64,000 bases of DNA from Micromonospora cathayae (GCF_028993575.1 NZ_CP118615.1:2232001-2296000), one strand, 5' to 3'; shown: positions 9,441 through 17,930, counted from the first letter of the stretch. Notes: generated by a model not told the origin, from the sequence alone. Numbers and translations are program-made.

Positions 9441-10930
9441 GCAACCCCACCCCCGAACCCGGGTCCCCGGACAAGGAGCCGGCGAGCCGGGAGCAGGCCG
9501 CGCAGACCGCCGTCGGCAACGCCGACAAGGCCGCCACCGTCGGCAACGCCGACCAGGCCGCCACCGTCGGTACCGCCGACCAGGCCGCCACCGTCGGCGA
9601 CGCGGACCGTACCCCCGGCGGCACCCCGGCGGACGCCGGAACCAAGACCGGTACGAAGCAGAGCGCGCCCGGCGGGCCGAAGCACGGCGCGGACGACGCC
9701 GGTGACGGCCGGGCCTCGCTCGGCCAGCTCTTCCTGGCGAACCTCTGGGCGGCCAACACGGTCACCGTGACGGTGCTCGCGCTGGTGCTGGCGATGCTGG
9801 TCGGCGCGATCCTGATCATCATCTCCGACCCGGACGTGCTGGCCACCTACAGCTACATCACCGCACGCCCGTCGGACGCGATCAACTCCAGCTGGGCGGC
9901 GGTCAGCGAGGGCTACGCCAACCTGTTCAAGGGCGCGATCTTCGACCCGGAGGCGTTCTCCGGCTGGCTCAACGGCAGCAACGGCTGGGAGCCGGTGTTC
10001 GCGCCGATCTCCGAGACGCTGACCTACGCCGCGCCGCTGGTCTTCACCGGCCTGTCGGTGGCGCTCGCCTTCCGGGGCGGCCTGTTCAACATCGGCGCCC
10101 AGGGGCAGGCCACCATCGGCGTCATCCTCGCCGCGCTGGCCGGGTTCCTGCTGCCGCTGCCGCCGGTGCTGCACCTGCTGGTCGCGGTGATCGCCGGCGC
10201 GCTCGGTGGGGCGATCTGGGGCTTTATCCCGGGCATCCTGAAGGCCCGCGCCGGGGCACACGAGGTGATCAACACGATCATGCTCAACTACGTCGGCGTG
10301 TACTTCCTCTCCTGGATCATCGTGCAGAACGGCGTCCAGGACCCGAACCGTACCGACGCGATCAGCCGCTCGGTGGACGGCTCCGCGCAGCTGCCCCGGC
10401 TGCTCGGCTCCGACCTGCGGGTACACGCCGGCATCCTGCTCGCGGTGGCGGCCACCTGGTTCGTGGCCTGGCTGCTCAACCGCTCCACATTCGGCTTCGA
10501 GCTGCGCGCGGTCGGGGCCAACCCCGAGGCCGCCCGCACCGCCGGTATCAGCGTCGCCAAGGCGTACGTGCTGCTGATGGTGCTGGCCGGCGCGCTCGCC
10601 GGGCTGGGCGGCGCGCAGATGGTGCTCGGCACCACCGCCGCCGCGCTGACCCCGCTGGTGGTGGCCCAGATCGGCTTCGACGGCATCCTGGTGGCGCTGC
10701 TCGGCCGGGTCAAGCCGTGGGGCGTGCTGCTCGCCGCGCTGCTGTTCGGCGCGCTCCAGGCGGGCGGCAACCGGATGCAGTCGTACGCGGGGATCTCGCT
10801 GGAGCTGGTGACCGTGCTCCAGGCGCTGATCGTCATCTTCATCGCCGCGCCCGCCCTGGTGAAGGCGATCTTCCGGCTCCGGGCGGCCCGCGCCGCCCGG
10901 TTGCAGACGAGCCTCGCGAAGGGCTGGTGA
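9437..10930 (+). CDS. Nucleoside ABC transporter permease 1
   Basis: A 497-residue permease of the BPD_transp_2 type, the class that pairs with BMP-family binding proteins. About 100 hydrophilic residues precede the first helix. They contain near-perfect repeats of an 11-residue unit ending in ADQAATVG, an unusual low-complexity cytoplasmic extension. The membrane part (about 110-490) has the usual helices, and the cytoplasmic stretch [18 protein letters not shown] contacts the ATPase. Translation is coupled to the ATPase gene through a four-base overlap. Only four bases separate it from the second permease. Confidence 0.9.
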   Translation: MSNPTPEPGSPDKEPASREQAAQTAVGNADKAATVGNADQAATVGTADQAATVGDADRTPGGTPADAGTKTGTKQSAPGGPKHGADDAGDGRASLGQLFLANLWAANTVTVTVLALVLAMLVGAILIIISDPDVLATYSYITARPSDAINSSWAAVSEGYANLFKGAIFDPEAFSGWLNGSNGWEPVFAPISETLTYAAPLVFTGLSVALAFRGGLFNIGAQGQATIGVILAALAGFLLPLPPVLHLLVAVIAGALGGAIWGFIPGILKARAGAHEVINTIMLNYVGVYFLSWIIVQNGVQDPNRTDAISRSVDGSAQLPRLLGSDLRVHAGILLAVAATWFVAWLLNRSTFGFELRAVGANPEAARTAGISVAKAYVLLMVLAGALAGLGGAQMVLGTTAAALTPLVVAQIGFDGILVALLGRVKPWGVLLAALLFGALQAGGNRMQSYAGISLELVTVLQALIVIFIAAPALVKAIFRLRAARAARLQTSLAKGW

Positions 10931-10934
10931 CCTC

Positions 10935-12218
10935 ATGTCCACGATGGCTGTCGACGACGTGGCGGTCGCCCCCGTAGCGGAGGGCTTCTGGACCCGCAAC
11001 CGCAAGATCGGCGTGGTGCTGCTGGCGCTCGGTCTGCTCGCGGCGGTCCTGTTCGGGGCGCTCGCCACCGACCAGCAGGCCCGCTTCACGCTCAGCGACG
11101 ACGCCGAGGGCGCGGCGCTGGAGGTCAACGGGACCCTGGGCGCGATCCTGTTCGGGGTGCTCGCGGTGGCCGCCGGTGCCGCCCTGCTCGCCGGGGTGGT
11201 GCCGAAGCGCTGGTTCACCACCGTCCTGGCGGTGGGCGTGGTCGGCTTCGTCGCGTCGTTCCTCTGCTGGCAGGTCTCCGCCGCGCCGGCCGGGCAGAAC
11301 TTCATGCCCATGGTCAACATCGTCCGGGGCACCTTCATCCTGGCCCTGCCGCTGATCTTCGGCGCGCTGGCCGGGGTGCTCTGCGAACGCTCCGGCGTGG
11401 TGAACGTGGCGATCGAGGGGCAACTGCTGATGGGCGCCTTCGCGGGCGCCCTGTTCGGCACGATGACCGGCAGCGTCTGGATCGGCCTGGTGGCCGCCGC
11501 GCTCGGTGGCGCGTTCATCTCGCTGCTGCTGGCCGTCTTCGCCATCCGGTACCTGGTCGACCAGGTGGTCATCGGGATCGTGCTGAACCTGCTCGCGCTC
11601 GGCCTGACCGGCTTCCTCTACGAGCGGCTGATGCAGACCGACACCCAGAAGTACAACCAGCCGCCGCGCTTCGAGACCTGGGCGATCCCGGTGCTAGAGG
11701 ACATCCCGGTGATCGGGCCGGCGCTGTTCCGGGGCAACATCTTCCTGTACCTCGGGCTGATCCTGGTCCTGGTGATCCACCTCGCGCTGTTCCGGACCCG
11801 GTGGGGGCTGCGTACCCGGGCGGTGGGCGAGCACCCCACCGCCGCCGACACCCTCGGCGTGAAGGTGCTGGCGGTCCGGTACCGCAACGTCATCCTGGCC
11901 GGGCTGGTCGCCGGCATCGGCGGCGCGTCGTACACCCTGGCGCTCTACACCTTCACCAAGAACATGATCGGCGGTAAGGGCTTCATCGCCCTGGCCGCGC
12001 TGATCTTCGGCCGGTGGAGCCCGACCGGGGCGCTGCTCGCCGCGCTGTTCTTCGGCTTCGCCGACCAGCTCGGCACCTACCTGGGTGCGATCAACAGCAT
12101 CATCCCCAGCCAGTTCCTGGCGATGCTGCCGTACCTGGCGACCATGCTGGCGGTGGCCGGGCTGGTCGGCAAGGTGCGCGCCCCGGCCGCCGACGGCAAG
12201 CCGTACATCAAGGGCTGA
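10935..12218 (+). CDS. Nucleoside ABC transporter permease 2
   Basis: A 427-residue BPD_transp_2 permease, partner of the preceding gene. Residues 28-115 hold two extra helices not seen in the minimal family. The core contains the ATPase-contact segment LRTRAVGEHPTAADTLGVK. It is the last gene of the uptake operon before a strong terminator. In the inferred ancestral arrangement the cytidine deaminase at 17931 would follow directly; here an opposite-strand block intervenes. Confidence 0.9.
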   Translation: MSTMAVDDVAVAPVAEGFWTRNRKIGVVLLALGLLAAVLFGALATDQQARFTLSDDAEGAALEVNGTLGAILFGVLAVAAGAALLAGVVPKRWFTTVLAVGVVGFVASFLCWQVSAAPAGQNFMPMVNIVRGTFILALPLIFGALAGVLCERSGVVNVAIEGQLLMGAFAGALFGTMTGSVWIGLVAAALGGAFISLLLAVFAIRYLVDQVVIGIVLNLLALGLTGFLYERLMQTDTQKYNQPPRFETWAIPVLEDIPVIGPALFRGNIFLYLGLILVLVIHLALFRTRWGLRTRAVGEHPTAADTLGVKVLAVRYRNVILAGLVAGIGGASYTLALYTFTKNMIGGKGFIALAALIFGRWSPTGALLAALFFGFADQLGTYLGAINSIIPSQFLAMLPYLATMLAVAGLVGKVRAPAADGKPYIKG

Positions 12219-12227
12219 CCGCGCGTC

Positions 12228-12268
12228 GGCGTGGCCCCGGCGGGGAAGCTCTCCCGCCGGGCCACGCC
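12228..12268. terminator. Terminator at end of nucleoside-uptake operon
   Basis: Two stacked stems, 12228-12235 with 12261-12268 and 12237-12244 with 12253-12260, separated by a single bulged C. It lies between the permease stop and the convergent SARP gene, so it may serve both strands. Confidence 0.75.
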
Positions 12269-12295
12269 TGTCGCCGACGGTCGGGGAGCGGACCG

Positions 12296-13255
12296 TCAGG
12301 CCCTTGGTGCCGGTATCCGATCGGGTGCCCAGCTGTCCGGCTCGTTGTGGAGAAGCCAGAACGCCGCCTGGATGTGGGTGACGGCGTTCTCCAGATGGTG
12401 CAGGAGTTCCGTGGGCGCTGCGGCCGGGATATCCGACGTGCGGTATCGGACCGTATTCCTGAGGTGGGGGCGCTCAGGCCCGTCGGACCGCGCAGGGCGT
12501 CGGCTGTCGTGCGGCGGGTGAGGTGCGTGCATCGCTTGCAGAATCTGTCGCTCCCGGCTGCGGGCCGTGCGGCTGGGGCGGACTCCCAGCTCTTCTGCCA
12601 TCCCGCTCGCAAAGGTGCGGTACGCATCAAGGGCCTCGGCGTAGCGCTGGCGGTGGATGAGATTGTCCGTCATCAACAGCATGTACTGCTCGTGTAGTGG
12701 ATGTAACCGGGTCAATGACCGCAGGTCCGCCAGTGCCTCGTCGTGGCGTCCCAAGTCCATCGTCATCTTGATCAGGCGCTCGGTGGCCGAATTTCGCATC
12801 TCGTCGAGCCGGTTTGCGTGTGCGCTGAGCTCGACGCCGGTCAGGCCATCGAGTGCCGGGCCGCTCCAGAGCGCCAAGGCTTCTCGCAGCTTCTCGACCG
12901 CGCCGGTGAGATCACCGGTGGCGTGTAGTTCCCCGGCTGCTCGAACTCCCCGTTCGAACCGCTGTGCGTCGATCTCGTCCGGGTCGGCGTTCATCTGGTA
13001 GCCCGGACCGTGCCGGCTGATCGTGATTCTCGCTGCTCCGCCGGACAGGCTCCGGCGGAGCAGCGAGACGCAGTTCTGCACCTGCTCGCGGGCGGTGGCC
13101 GGCGGGCGGTCCTCCCAGATTGCGTCGATCAGCCGGTCGATGGAGACCGCCCTGTTGATGTGTAGTGCCAACAGGGCGGTCAAGACGTTGGCGCGACGAC
13201 CGGCCAGCCTCGAAGAACCGGCTACGGACGGTGTTCCCAGGATCCGGATCTTCAT
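12296..13255 (-). CDS. SARP-family transcriptional regulator (small AfsR-like)
   Basis: A 319-residue regulator. Residues 1-95 form an OmpR-like winged-helix DNA-binding domain (ALLALHINRAVSIDRLIDAIW). Residues 100-245 form the bacterial transcriptional activation domain (RFERGVRAAGEL through AYRTFASGMAEELGVRPS). There is no ATPase domain, so it is of the short SARP type, usually pathway-specific activators of secondary metabolism. No biosynthetic genes lie in the window; the nearest candidates for control are the wall-active and secreted genes directly upstream on the same strand. The C-terminal 75 residues are Pro- and Arg-rich and match nothing I know. Confidence 0.88.
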   Translation of the reverse strand: MKIRILGTPSVAGSSRLAGRRANVLTALLALHINRAVSIDRLIDAIWEDRPPATAREQVQNCVSLLRRSLSGGAARITISRHGPGYQMNADPDEIDAQRFERGVRAAGELHATGDLTGAVEKLREALALWSGPALDGLTGVELSAHANRLDEMRNSATERLIKMTMDLGRHDEALADLRSLTRLHPLHEQYMLLMTDNLIHRQRYAEALDAYRTFASGMAEELGVRPSRTARSRERQILQAMHAPHPPHDSRRPARSDGPERPHLRNTVRYRTSDIPAAAPTELLHHLENAVTHIQAAFWLLHNEPDSWAPDRIPAPRA

Positions 13256-13355
13256 TACGTTCCCCGTTCCGGCAGCGCTCGGTATCCCCTGTCGGAAGCC
13301 ATCTTGCGATGATGGTTGCGGAACGTCAAGATCTAATAACTACAGGTGAATGCTG

Positions 13356-13385
13356 TTGACTAATAGGCGTCGAGCGATCTATATT
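13356..13385 (+). promoter_or_regulatory. Candidate strong promoter pointing into the M15 gene (antisense)
   Basis: TTGACT at 13356-13361 and TATATT at 13380-13385, spacing 18, inside the AT-rich gap 13256-13434. It points right, where no plus-strand gene exists, so transcription would be antisense to the M15-like gene. The gap also holds two CTAATA copies (13333 and 13360) that could be regulator sites for the SARP gene on the other strand. Confidence 0.4.
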
Positions 13386-13434
13386 ACGCCTCCGTGCGCT
13401 GGCTTGTTGGTCGCGCTTGCCCGCCAGCAGGTCC

Positions 13435-14163
13435 TCATCCGGCGGCACCCTGACGCGCGGCCAGTGCCTTCGCCGCCTGCTGCCGGGTCGGCGAGAAGAC
13501 ATCAATCGGGCTTCCGGCGCCCCGACCTGGAGTATCCTCCCGCTGTCGAACTCGTCGGGCTAGTTGACGTAGACGCGCGTCGCTGGGGCGGACGTCGATC
13601 TGGAAGTGCCCTTCCTTCGGGTGCCCCCGGTGGTCCCCACCCCAACGGACGACCCCCTCGCACTCGGTGAGGATATCGCGTACGACCGCCAGTTCATGAG
13701 GAAAGAGGCCACCTCGGGCGTCGGTCGGGAAGCGGTTGGGCATGATCGCTATCGCCGTGCCAGAGAGATGGTTCGACTCGTACGGGGCCAGTATGCCGCG
13801 ACCCGTCAGGTGTCCAATCACCGACTCGTGAGTCAGTTCGTCGATCTCGTAGTGGAATCGTCGTGCCACGTACAGCAAAACGGTCGCGACGGCTCCCGGG
13901 AGCAGCGTGACAGTGGCGTTCGACCCCTCGATGCGGTGGACCGGCGCGGCGTTCGAAGTCACCACCGGCCAGCCGTTCTCCGAGGAGGCGCGGCCCCACA
14001 TGGTGCGGGGCCTGTCGGTCGAGGCAGGGTGCCCGTCGCCTGGGGTCGCTTCGGCGGGGGCGGCTGCGGCGGAGATGGCCACCGTGCCGGCGGCAGCCAC
14101 CCCGACGGTCACAAGGAAGCGGCGACGAGCCCAATGCGGACTGTGATCTTCGGTCTCGTTCAT
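13435..14163 (-). CDS. Tat-exported M15C-like peptidase, probably lacking a zinc ligand
   Basis: A 242-residue protein starting at the ATG at 14163, with AAGGAG upstream. A twin-arginine signal (RRRFLVTVGVAAAG) is followed by a domain resembling L-Ala-D-Glu / D,D-peptidases of family M15. The zinc motif appears as SNHLSGTAIAIMP, where active relatives have SxHxxGxAxD; the Asp is replaced by Ala (codon GCG). The later part, RWGGDHRGHPKEGHFQID, aligns with the WGGDW...MHFE region and retains the final His. It may therefore be inactive or use another ligand, perhaps binding the cell wall. Longer starts up to 14367 would hide the signal peptide and are rejected. Confidence 0.72.
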   Translation of the reverse strand: MNETEDHSPHWARRRFLVTVGVAAAGTVAISAAAAPAEATPGDGHPASTDRPRTMWGRASSENGWPVVTSNAAPVHRIEGSNATVTLLPGAVATVLLYVARRFHYEIDELTHESVIGHLTGRGILAPYESNHLSGTAIAIMPNRFPTDARGGLFPHELAVVRDILTECEGVVRWGGDHRGHPKEGHFQIDVRPSDARLRQLARRVRQREDTPGRGAGSPIDVFSPTRQQAAKALAARQGAAG

Positions 14164-14225
14164 AACTTTCAGTACTCCTTGAGATGTGGGGTGGTCCCGG
14201 CCCGGACGGCAACCTATCCAGGCCA

Positions 14226-14636
14226 TCAGGAGCGGACCGATGAATGCGACCGACCGTGGAAGAAGGCCATACCGGCCGCCATCAGGGCGGCAGTAGCAGC
14301 TCCGGAGAGGAGGACGACGAGGGTGGGATGGACGAAGCCTGGAACCATGTCGACGAGTTCGCTGCACCGGCGTGCGATCGGCCAGTAGCGGGCGTGCCCG
14401 TACCGGCCGTCCCAGACCCCATAGCGGGAGATGCAGATATCTCGAACGCTAATCCCGAAGTATGAGATATTGGCCAATCCGTAAACATACACCTCTATCG
14501 CTGCTATCGCGAGCCAGCCGGCAGATCGAGCCCATATCCGGGTAGCCGGTGCCCAGCATCGCGTCCGTCGGTGTAGCGGCAGTACGGCAAGCACCGCGAC
14601 CGGTGTGGTGAGTAGGACGACCAGAACTGGCAGCAT
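14226..14636 (-). CDS. Small three-helix membrane protein, unknown function
   Basis: A 136-residue protein with hydrophobic segments at about 1-20, 38-62 and 102-124, and a Tyr/Arg-rich loop between the last two. GAGGAG lies six bases before the ATG. It starts 23 bases after the stop of the DUF1906 gene and is followed by the M15-like gene, so the three look co-transcribed. I do not recognise a family. Size, three helices and position between two wall-hydrolase-like genes recall a holin, but nothing in the sequence proves that. Confidence 0.6.
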   Translation of the reverse strand: MLPVLVVLLTTPVAVLAVLPLHRRTRCWAPATRIWARSAGWLAIAAIEVYVYGLANISYFGISVRDICISRYGVWDGRYGHARYWPIARRCSELVDMVPGFVHPTLVVLLSGAATAALMAAGMAFFHGRSHSSVRS

Positions 14637-14659
14637 GACCCGCTCCTCTACGTGTGGCG

Positions 14660-17038
14660 TTACTCGCGGGCCGCACGTCGGCGCGCGATGAGGCTTTCCT
14701 CGTTCATCAGGTTCTGTAGCGTATCCACATAGCCGTTGATGAACGGATCTAGCTTGCTCGCCGGGAGTACGCTCGGCATCAGCGCGCCCTCCGTGGCGGA
14801 CTGGATGGCGAGGAGGCGAAGATTCTCGGTGATCAGGTCGTTCGTCTCGCAGAGCATGATTCGGGTCGCGGCCCGCGCGTTGGCGGCGCTGCCGTAGCGG
14901 TTGGTGAAAAGCTGTCTGAATCGGGAGAGGGGCCCGGTGCCGCCGAGGTGGTCACGGAAGACCTGGTCAACGTTGCCGCCGCTGCGCAACGCCATGCCGA
15001 TCACGTAGCCGTCGGCATCCTCTACGAGGTCGTTGAAGGCGAAGGATGAGATCTGGTTCAGCTTAGCGAGTCGGTCCATGCAGAACTCGTACCCGGAGGC
15101 GTAGCTATCCTCGTTGTTCCACCAGTCGGCGTAGAAGGTTGTCAGGTCACCGCCCCACCCAGCGAAGTCGCCCCGCCAACCCTGACCGCCGGAAGTCAGT
15201 CCACCACTGCCCTTGACATAGTGTCCGCACGCGGTAGCGGCCAGGTGGTCGACGTTTACCTGAATTCCGTACGCCGGGTCCGTAAAGGTCGGCTTGCGCG
15301 GCGGTCCATTCGCGACCGCGTAGGCGATCCAATCCTGGCTGACGCCCAAAGTGTCCAGCAGAGTGTTCCAACCAAGGATCTCGCCGTCGTACCGGGGATA
15401 CCGGAGGTAGTCCAGGACCAGGCGGTCCGGGTCCCCGCTTCCGTACGCCACGGCCGTTGCCCGGAGTTGGTCGATGTAGGTCAAGAAGACTTCGATCGGA
15501 GCGGTCGTGCCGCCGATGTTCTCCGGGCCGACTCCTCGGTCGGTAAAGGGTCGGTGCACGTTGCGGTCGAGATCGAACGAGTCCCCTCCGGCGGAGAAGC
15601 GGAACTCTTTGATCTGGGTGAACGACCAGTTGGCGGGCATTGGGAAGCCGAGATTTCCGGAGAATCCCCATGACATTCCAGAGACGAACGAGTACACGGT
15701 GTAAGCCTCGGCGCTGACCCTGGAGCAGACGTTCCGGGATCCGTAGACCCCAGCGAGATACCGCTTGCCGCGACTGCTGAGCCCGGCCTGTACGCCGCGG
15801 AAGTATGGGACGATGTTGCTGGTGATCTCCTCGTCTGTCGCGTCGTAGTCGACGGCAAAGTAGATCACGGTACCGCGGTTGAAGCCGTAGCCGACGGCGC
15901 GATCGTGTGCCCGTAGCGCATGGCTGTAGCCCTGCGAGTACGTGAAGTCCCCGAGGCCACGACCGTTGTATTGGGAGATCGGGAACATTCGCATGCCGCC
16001 TGCGAAGATGGCGCTAAGCTCGCCGGGCTGGATCTCCTTCTGGAGTTCCTTCGGTTCGTCCTCGTCGAGGTAACGGCCGACCGTGTAGTACTGAGCGGCC
16101 ACCAAGGCTTGTGCCCGTGCCTGCGTGATGTGGAAGCGGGTGTCGCAGGCGTGCGCCGGCCTGTCCGGATCGCCAGTGGATACCAGCAGTTGTGCCCAGG
16201 TCTGGTAGTCACCTCGACCGTTGTCGGTCAACACCGAGAACCGCTGAAACACCTTGACGTACGTGGTGAGGTTGGAATCAAAAGAGCTCTTGAAGACGGT
16301 GTAGTATGTGTCCTCACCCTCTTTCACGCTCCCGTTGAAGACGCAGGCTGCGCTGAACAGTTGGACGAAGATTCCCGAGTCGCCCTGTGCCACCGGATGG
16401 TCGCGCAGCCCTTGCTGCGTGCCGGGGCCGAAGTTGCCGTTTGCCTGGTCCTCCGGGATTCCGACCTCGTACTGGATGGCCTTCATCAGGGCTTGCTGCA
16501 CGTCCCGCGTGTAGTGACCGTCGCAGGGGACGATGTAGAAGGTGGACTTGCTCAGGTACCGGCCGTTGAACCATCGTTGGATGTTCCGGACCTCCTCACT
16601 GCCCCCAGCCAGCAGGATGTAGGCATCCATGGTGAGGAGTGACTTGAAGACCTTGGGCTGGACATCCGTGTCCGAGATGTCGAGGCCGGCGTGTCCCTTG
16701 AGTTCCGCGATCGCTGAGGCGGCGTCGATGTCCCACTGGCCGTTGCCCGCACCGCCCCAGTAGCCCTTGCAGAAGAGGGCGTACTTGACGATGTTGATGA
16801 TGTTGCCGTTCGTGGTGTCCGGCCCGATGTCCCCCAGTGCGGCGAGGCGGGACATGGTGGTGGGGCCGAACGAATCGGAAAGGGCCGTGATGCCGAGTTC
16901 GTGCTGCAGCGCGCGGGTGAACGCGTACATCGTCGGCCAGCCGGTCTTACCGTCCTCCGGGCAGCGGTTGTAATTCGGCACTGACTGGTACGTGGTATTC
17001 AACCACTGCTGGGCTTCCAGAACCTTGGCGTCAGCCAT
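14660..17038 (-). CDS. DUF1906 glycoside-hydrolase-like protein with peptidoglycan-binding-like repeats
   Basis: A 792-residue protein without signal peptide or membrane helix. Residues 1-145 and 150-290 resemble two peptidoglycan-binding modules (QQWLNTTY...DGKTG and IQRWFNGRY...CDGHYTRDVQQALM). Residues 298-495 form a DUF1906 (Rv2525c-like) TIM-barrel domain, with YYTVGRYL, GTVIYFAVDYDA, YLAGVYGS and FDLDRNV. Residues 510-792 are a further domain with conserved-looking motifs (FAGWGGDLTTFYADWWN and NDLVEDADGY) that I cannot assign. The ATG at 17038 is preferred over the adjacent GTG at 17041 because GAAGGG then sits six bases upstream. It probably acts on cell wall, but the export route is unclear. 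Confidence 0.78.
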   Translation of the reverse strand: MADAKVLEAQQWLNTTYQSVPNYNRCPEDGKTGWPTMYAFTRALQHELGITALSDSFGPTTMSRLAALGDIGPDTTNGNIINIVKYALFCKGYWGGAGNGQWDIDAASAIAELKGHAGLDISDTDVQPKVFKSLLTMDAYILLAGGSEEVRNIQRWFNGRYLSKSTFYIVPCDGHYTRDVQQALMKAIQYEVGIPEDQANGNFGPGTQQGLRDHPVAQGDSGIFVQLFSAACVFNGSVKEGEDTYYTVFKSSFDSNLTTYVKVFQRFSVLTDNGRGDYQTWAQLLVSTGDPDRPAHACDTRFHITQARAQALVAAQYYTVGRYLDEDEPKELQKEIQPGELSAIFAGGMRMFPISQYNGRGLGDFTYSQGYSHALRAHDRAVGYGFNRGTVIYFAVDYDATDEEITSNIVPYFRGVQAGLSSRGKRYLAGVYGSRNVCSRVSAEAYTVYSFVSGMSWGFSGNLGFPMPANWSFTQIKEFRFSAGGDSFDLDRNVHRPFTDRGVGPENIGGTTAPIEVFLTYIDQLRATAVAYGSGDPDRLVLDYLRYPRYDGEILGWNTLLDTLGVSQDWIAYAVANGPPRKPTFTDPAYGIQVNVDHLAATACGHYVKGSGGLTSGGQGWRGDFAGWGGDLTTFYADWWNNEDSYASGYEFCMDRLAKLNQISSFAFNDLVEDADGYVIGMALRSGGNVDQVFRDHLGGTGPLSRFRQLFTNRYGSAANARAATRIMLCETNDLITENLRLLAIQSATEGALMPSVLPASKLDPFINGYVDTLQNLMNEESLIARRRAARE

Positions 17039-17183
17039 CACTGACCCTTCTGTCTTTTCCTGCAGATTTGAGGATGCTTGGCGGACAAATCGCCGCCGGA
17101 TCGTCGCGTTCTTGGCAATGCATTCAGAATGCGAGTGGGTGGTCCGAAATGAAGGGGACTGGCCGCGCGCACGCGAAGAAGGC

Positions 17184-17233
17184 GACCCGCGACTTCCGGG
17201 CTCCCGCGATGGGCCGTCCGGAAGTCGCGGGTC
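17184..17233 (-). terminator. Terminator after DUF2690 gene
   Basis: Perfect 16-bp inverted repeat (17184-17199 with 17218-17233), 18-base loop, 22 bases after the stop of the minus-strand DUF2690 gene and upstream of the DUF1906 gene. It should uncouple the two. Confidence 0.8.
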
Positions 17234-17254
17234 GTGTGCCTATGGCCGCGTTGG

Positions 17255-17776
17255 TCAGTACCAGCCGGTGCAGGTCAGGCTGTACGGACCGCTGGGCTGA
17301 ACGCAGGCTCGGGCCTGGAGATCAGCATCGTCCATCATGACGGTGTAGTTGCCGACATACTCGGTTACGGTGGCCCGGTGAGTGCCGTTCAGGTACCGGC
17401 TTTCGGCCTTGATGTAGGAGACGTTGGAGTAGGTGGTCTTTGCCCAGGCCGTCCGGCACCGTTCGCTGTACCGAAGGATAATGGAGGCGACCGCATCCAT
17501 GATCGTGCGCTTGTCGTCTGCGTCATCCACGCAGTGGTAGTAGCACCCGGTGCAGGTGTTGTAGTAGACGCGGAATGTTGCCGGATCCTTGAAGTCGCAC
17601 GCTGAACCGCATCCAGAGTTCAGCAGCGTGGCTTCAGGAATGTAAGTGCTGTTCTCGGTGATCATCTCGGCCATCGTCAGTTGGCCCCTGGTGTTTGCGC
17701 CCGCAGCGCTGGGGTGCAGACCGGCGGATACTACCAGCGCCGCCAGTAGCGCGAGTGCGGTGATCATTCGCTTCAT
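17255..17776 (-). CDS. Secreted DUF2690 protein, cysteine-rich
   Basis: A 173-residue secreted protein: signal peptide about 1-27 (MKRMITALALLAALVVSAG...), then a DUF2690 domain recognised by LRYSERCRTAWAKTT and by the Cys-x-(K)DP segment near its start. It has eight cysteines, an even number that suggests disulfides, and an insertion carrying TCTGCYYHC that typical DUF2690 proteins do not show. The function of DUF2690 is unknown; many members are small exoproteins of actinomycetes. GAGGAG lies five bases before the ATG. It is the first gene of the minus-strand block and has its own terminator. Confidence 0.82.
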   Translation of the reverse strand: MKRMITALALLAALVVSAGLHPSAAGANTRGQLTMAEMITENSTYIPEATLLNSGCGSACDFKDPATFRVYYNTCTGCYYHCVDDADDKRTIMDAVASIILRYSERCRTAWAKTTYSNVSYIKAESRYLNGTHRATVTEYVGNYTVMMDDADLQARACVQPSGPYSLTCTGWY

Positions 17777-17930
17777 GGTTTCTCCTCTCAGTAGGTGGCA
17801 TCCATAGTGGAGTAGACATTCATCGTCTCCTCATCGTTGTGCCATCACTCCACGGCCGAAGGCTCTCCCCGCCACGTGGTCTGTCGAGCCCTGCCGCAGG
17901 TAGTCGCGGGGGTCAGGCAGAATCGCCGGC

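Larger units (their letters stand above)
12269..17900. other. Accessory block inserted in the nucleoside locus
   Basis: Five genes, all on the minus strand (SARP regulator, M15-like protein, membrane protein, DUF1906 protein, DUF2690 protein), lie between the nucleoside permeases and cytidine deaminase, which run on the plus strand. Base composition is visibly less G/C-rich than the flanks, notably around 13310-13400, 14440-14480 and 17760-17860, and codon third positions are less biased. No integrase, transposase or clear flanking direct repeats are visible. Acquisition by transfer is therefore inferred from position, strand and composition. Confidence 0.6.

Noticed and set aside
8840..11572. 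A 910-codon open frame on the minus strand opposite the permeases
   Set aside because: Composition is the mirror of the real genes (Arg/Gly/Ala/Pro-rich, no domains), and the plus strand encodes clear ABC transporter proteins.
13350..13670. Plus-strand frame downstream of the candidate promoter at 13356
   Set aside because: It starts before the promoter's transcription start, is antisense to the M15-like gene and has no recognisable protein features.
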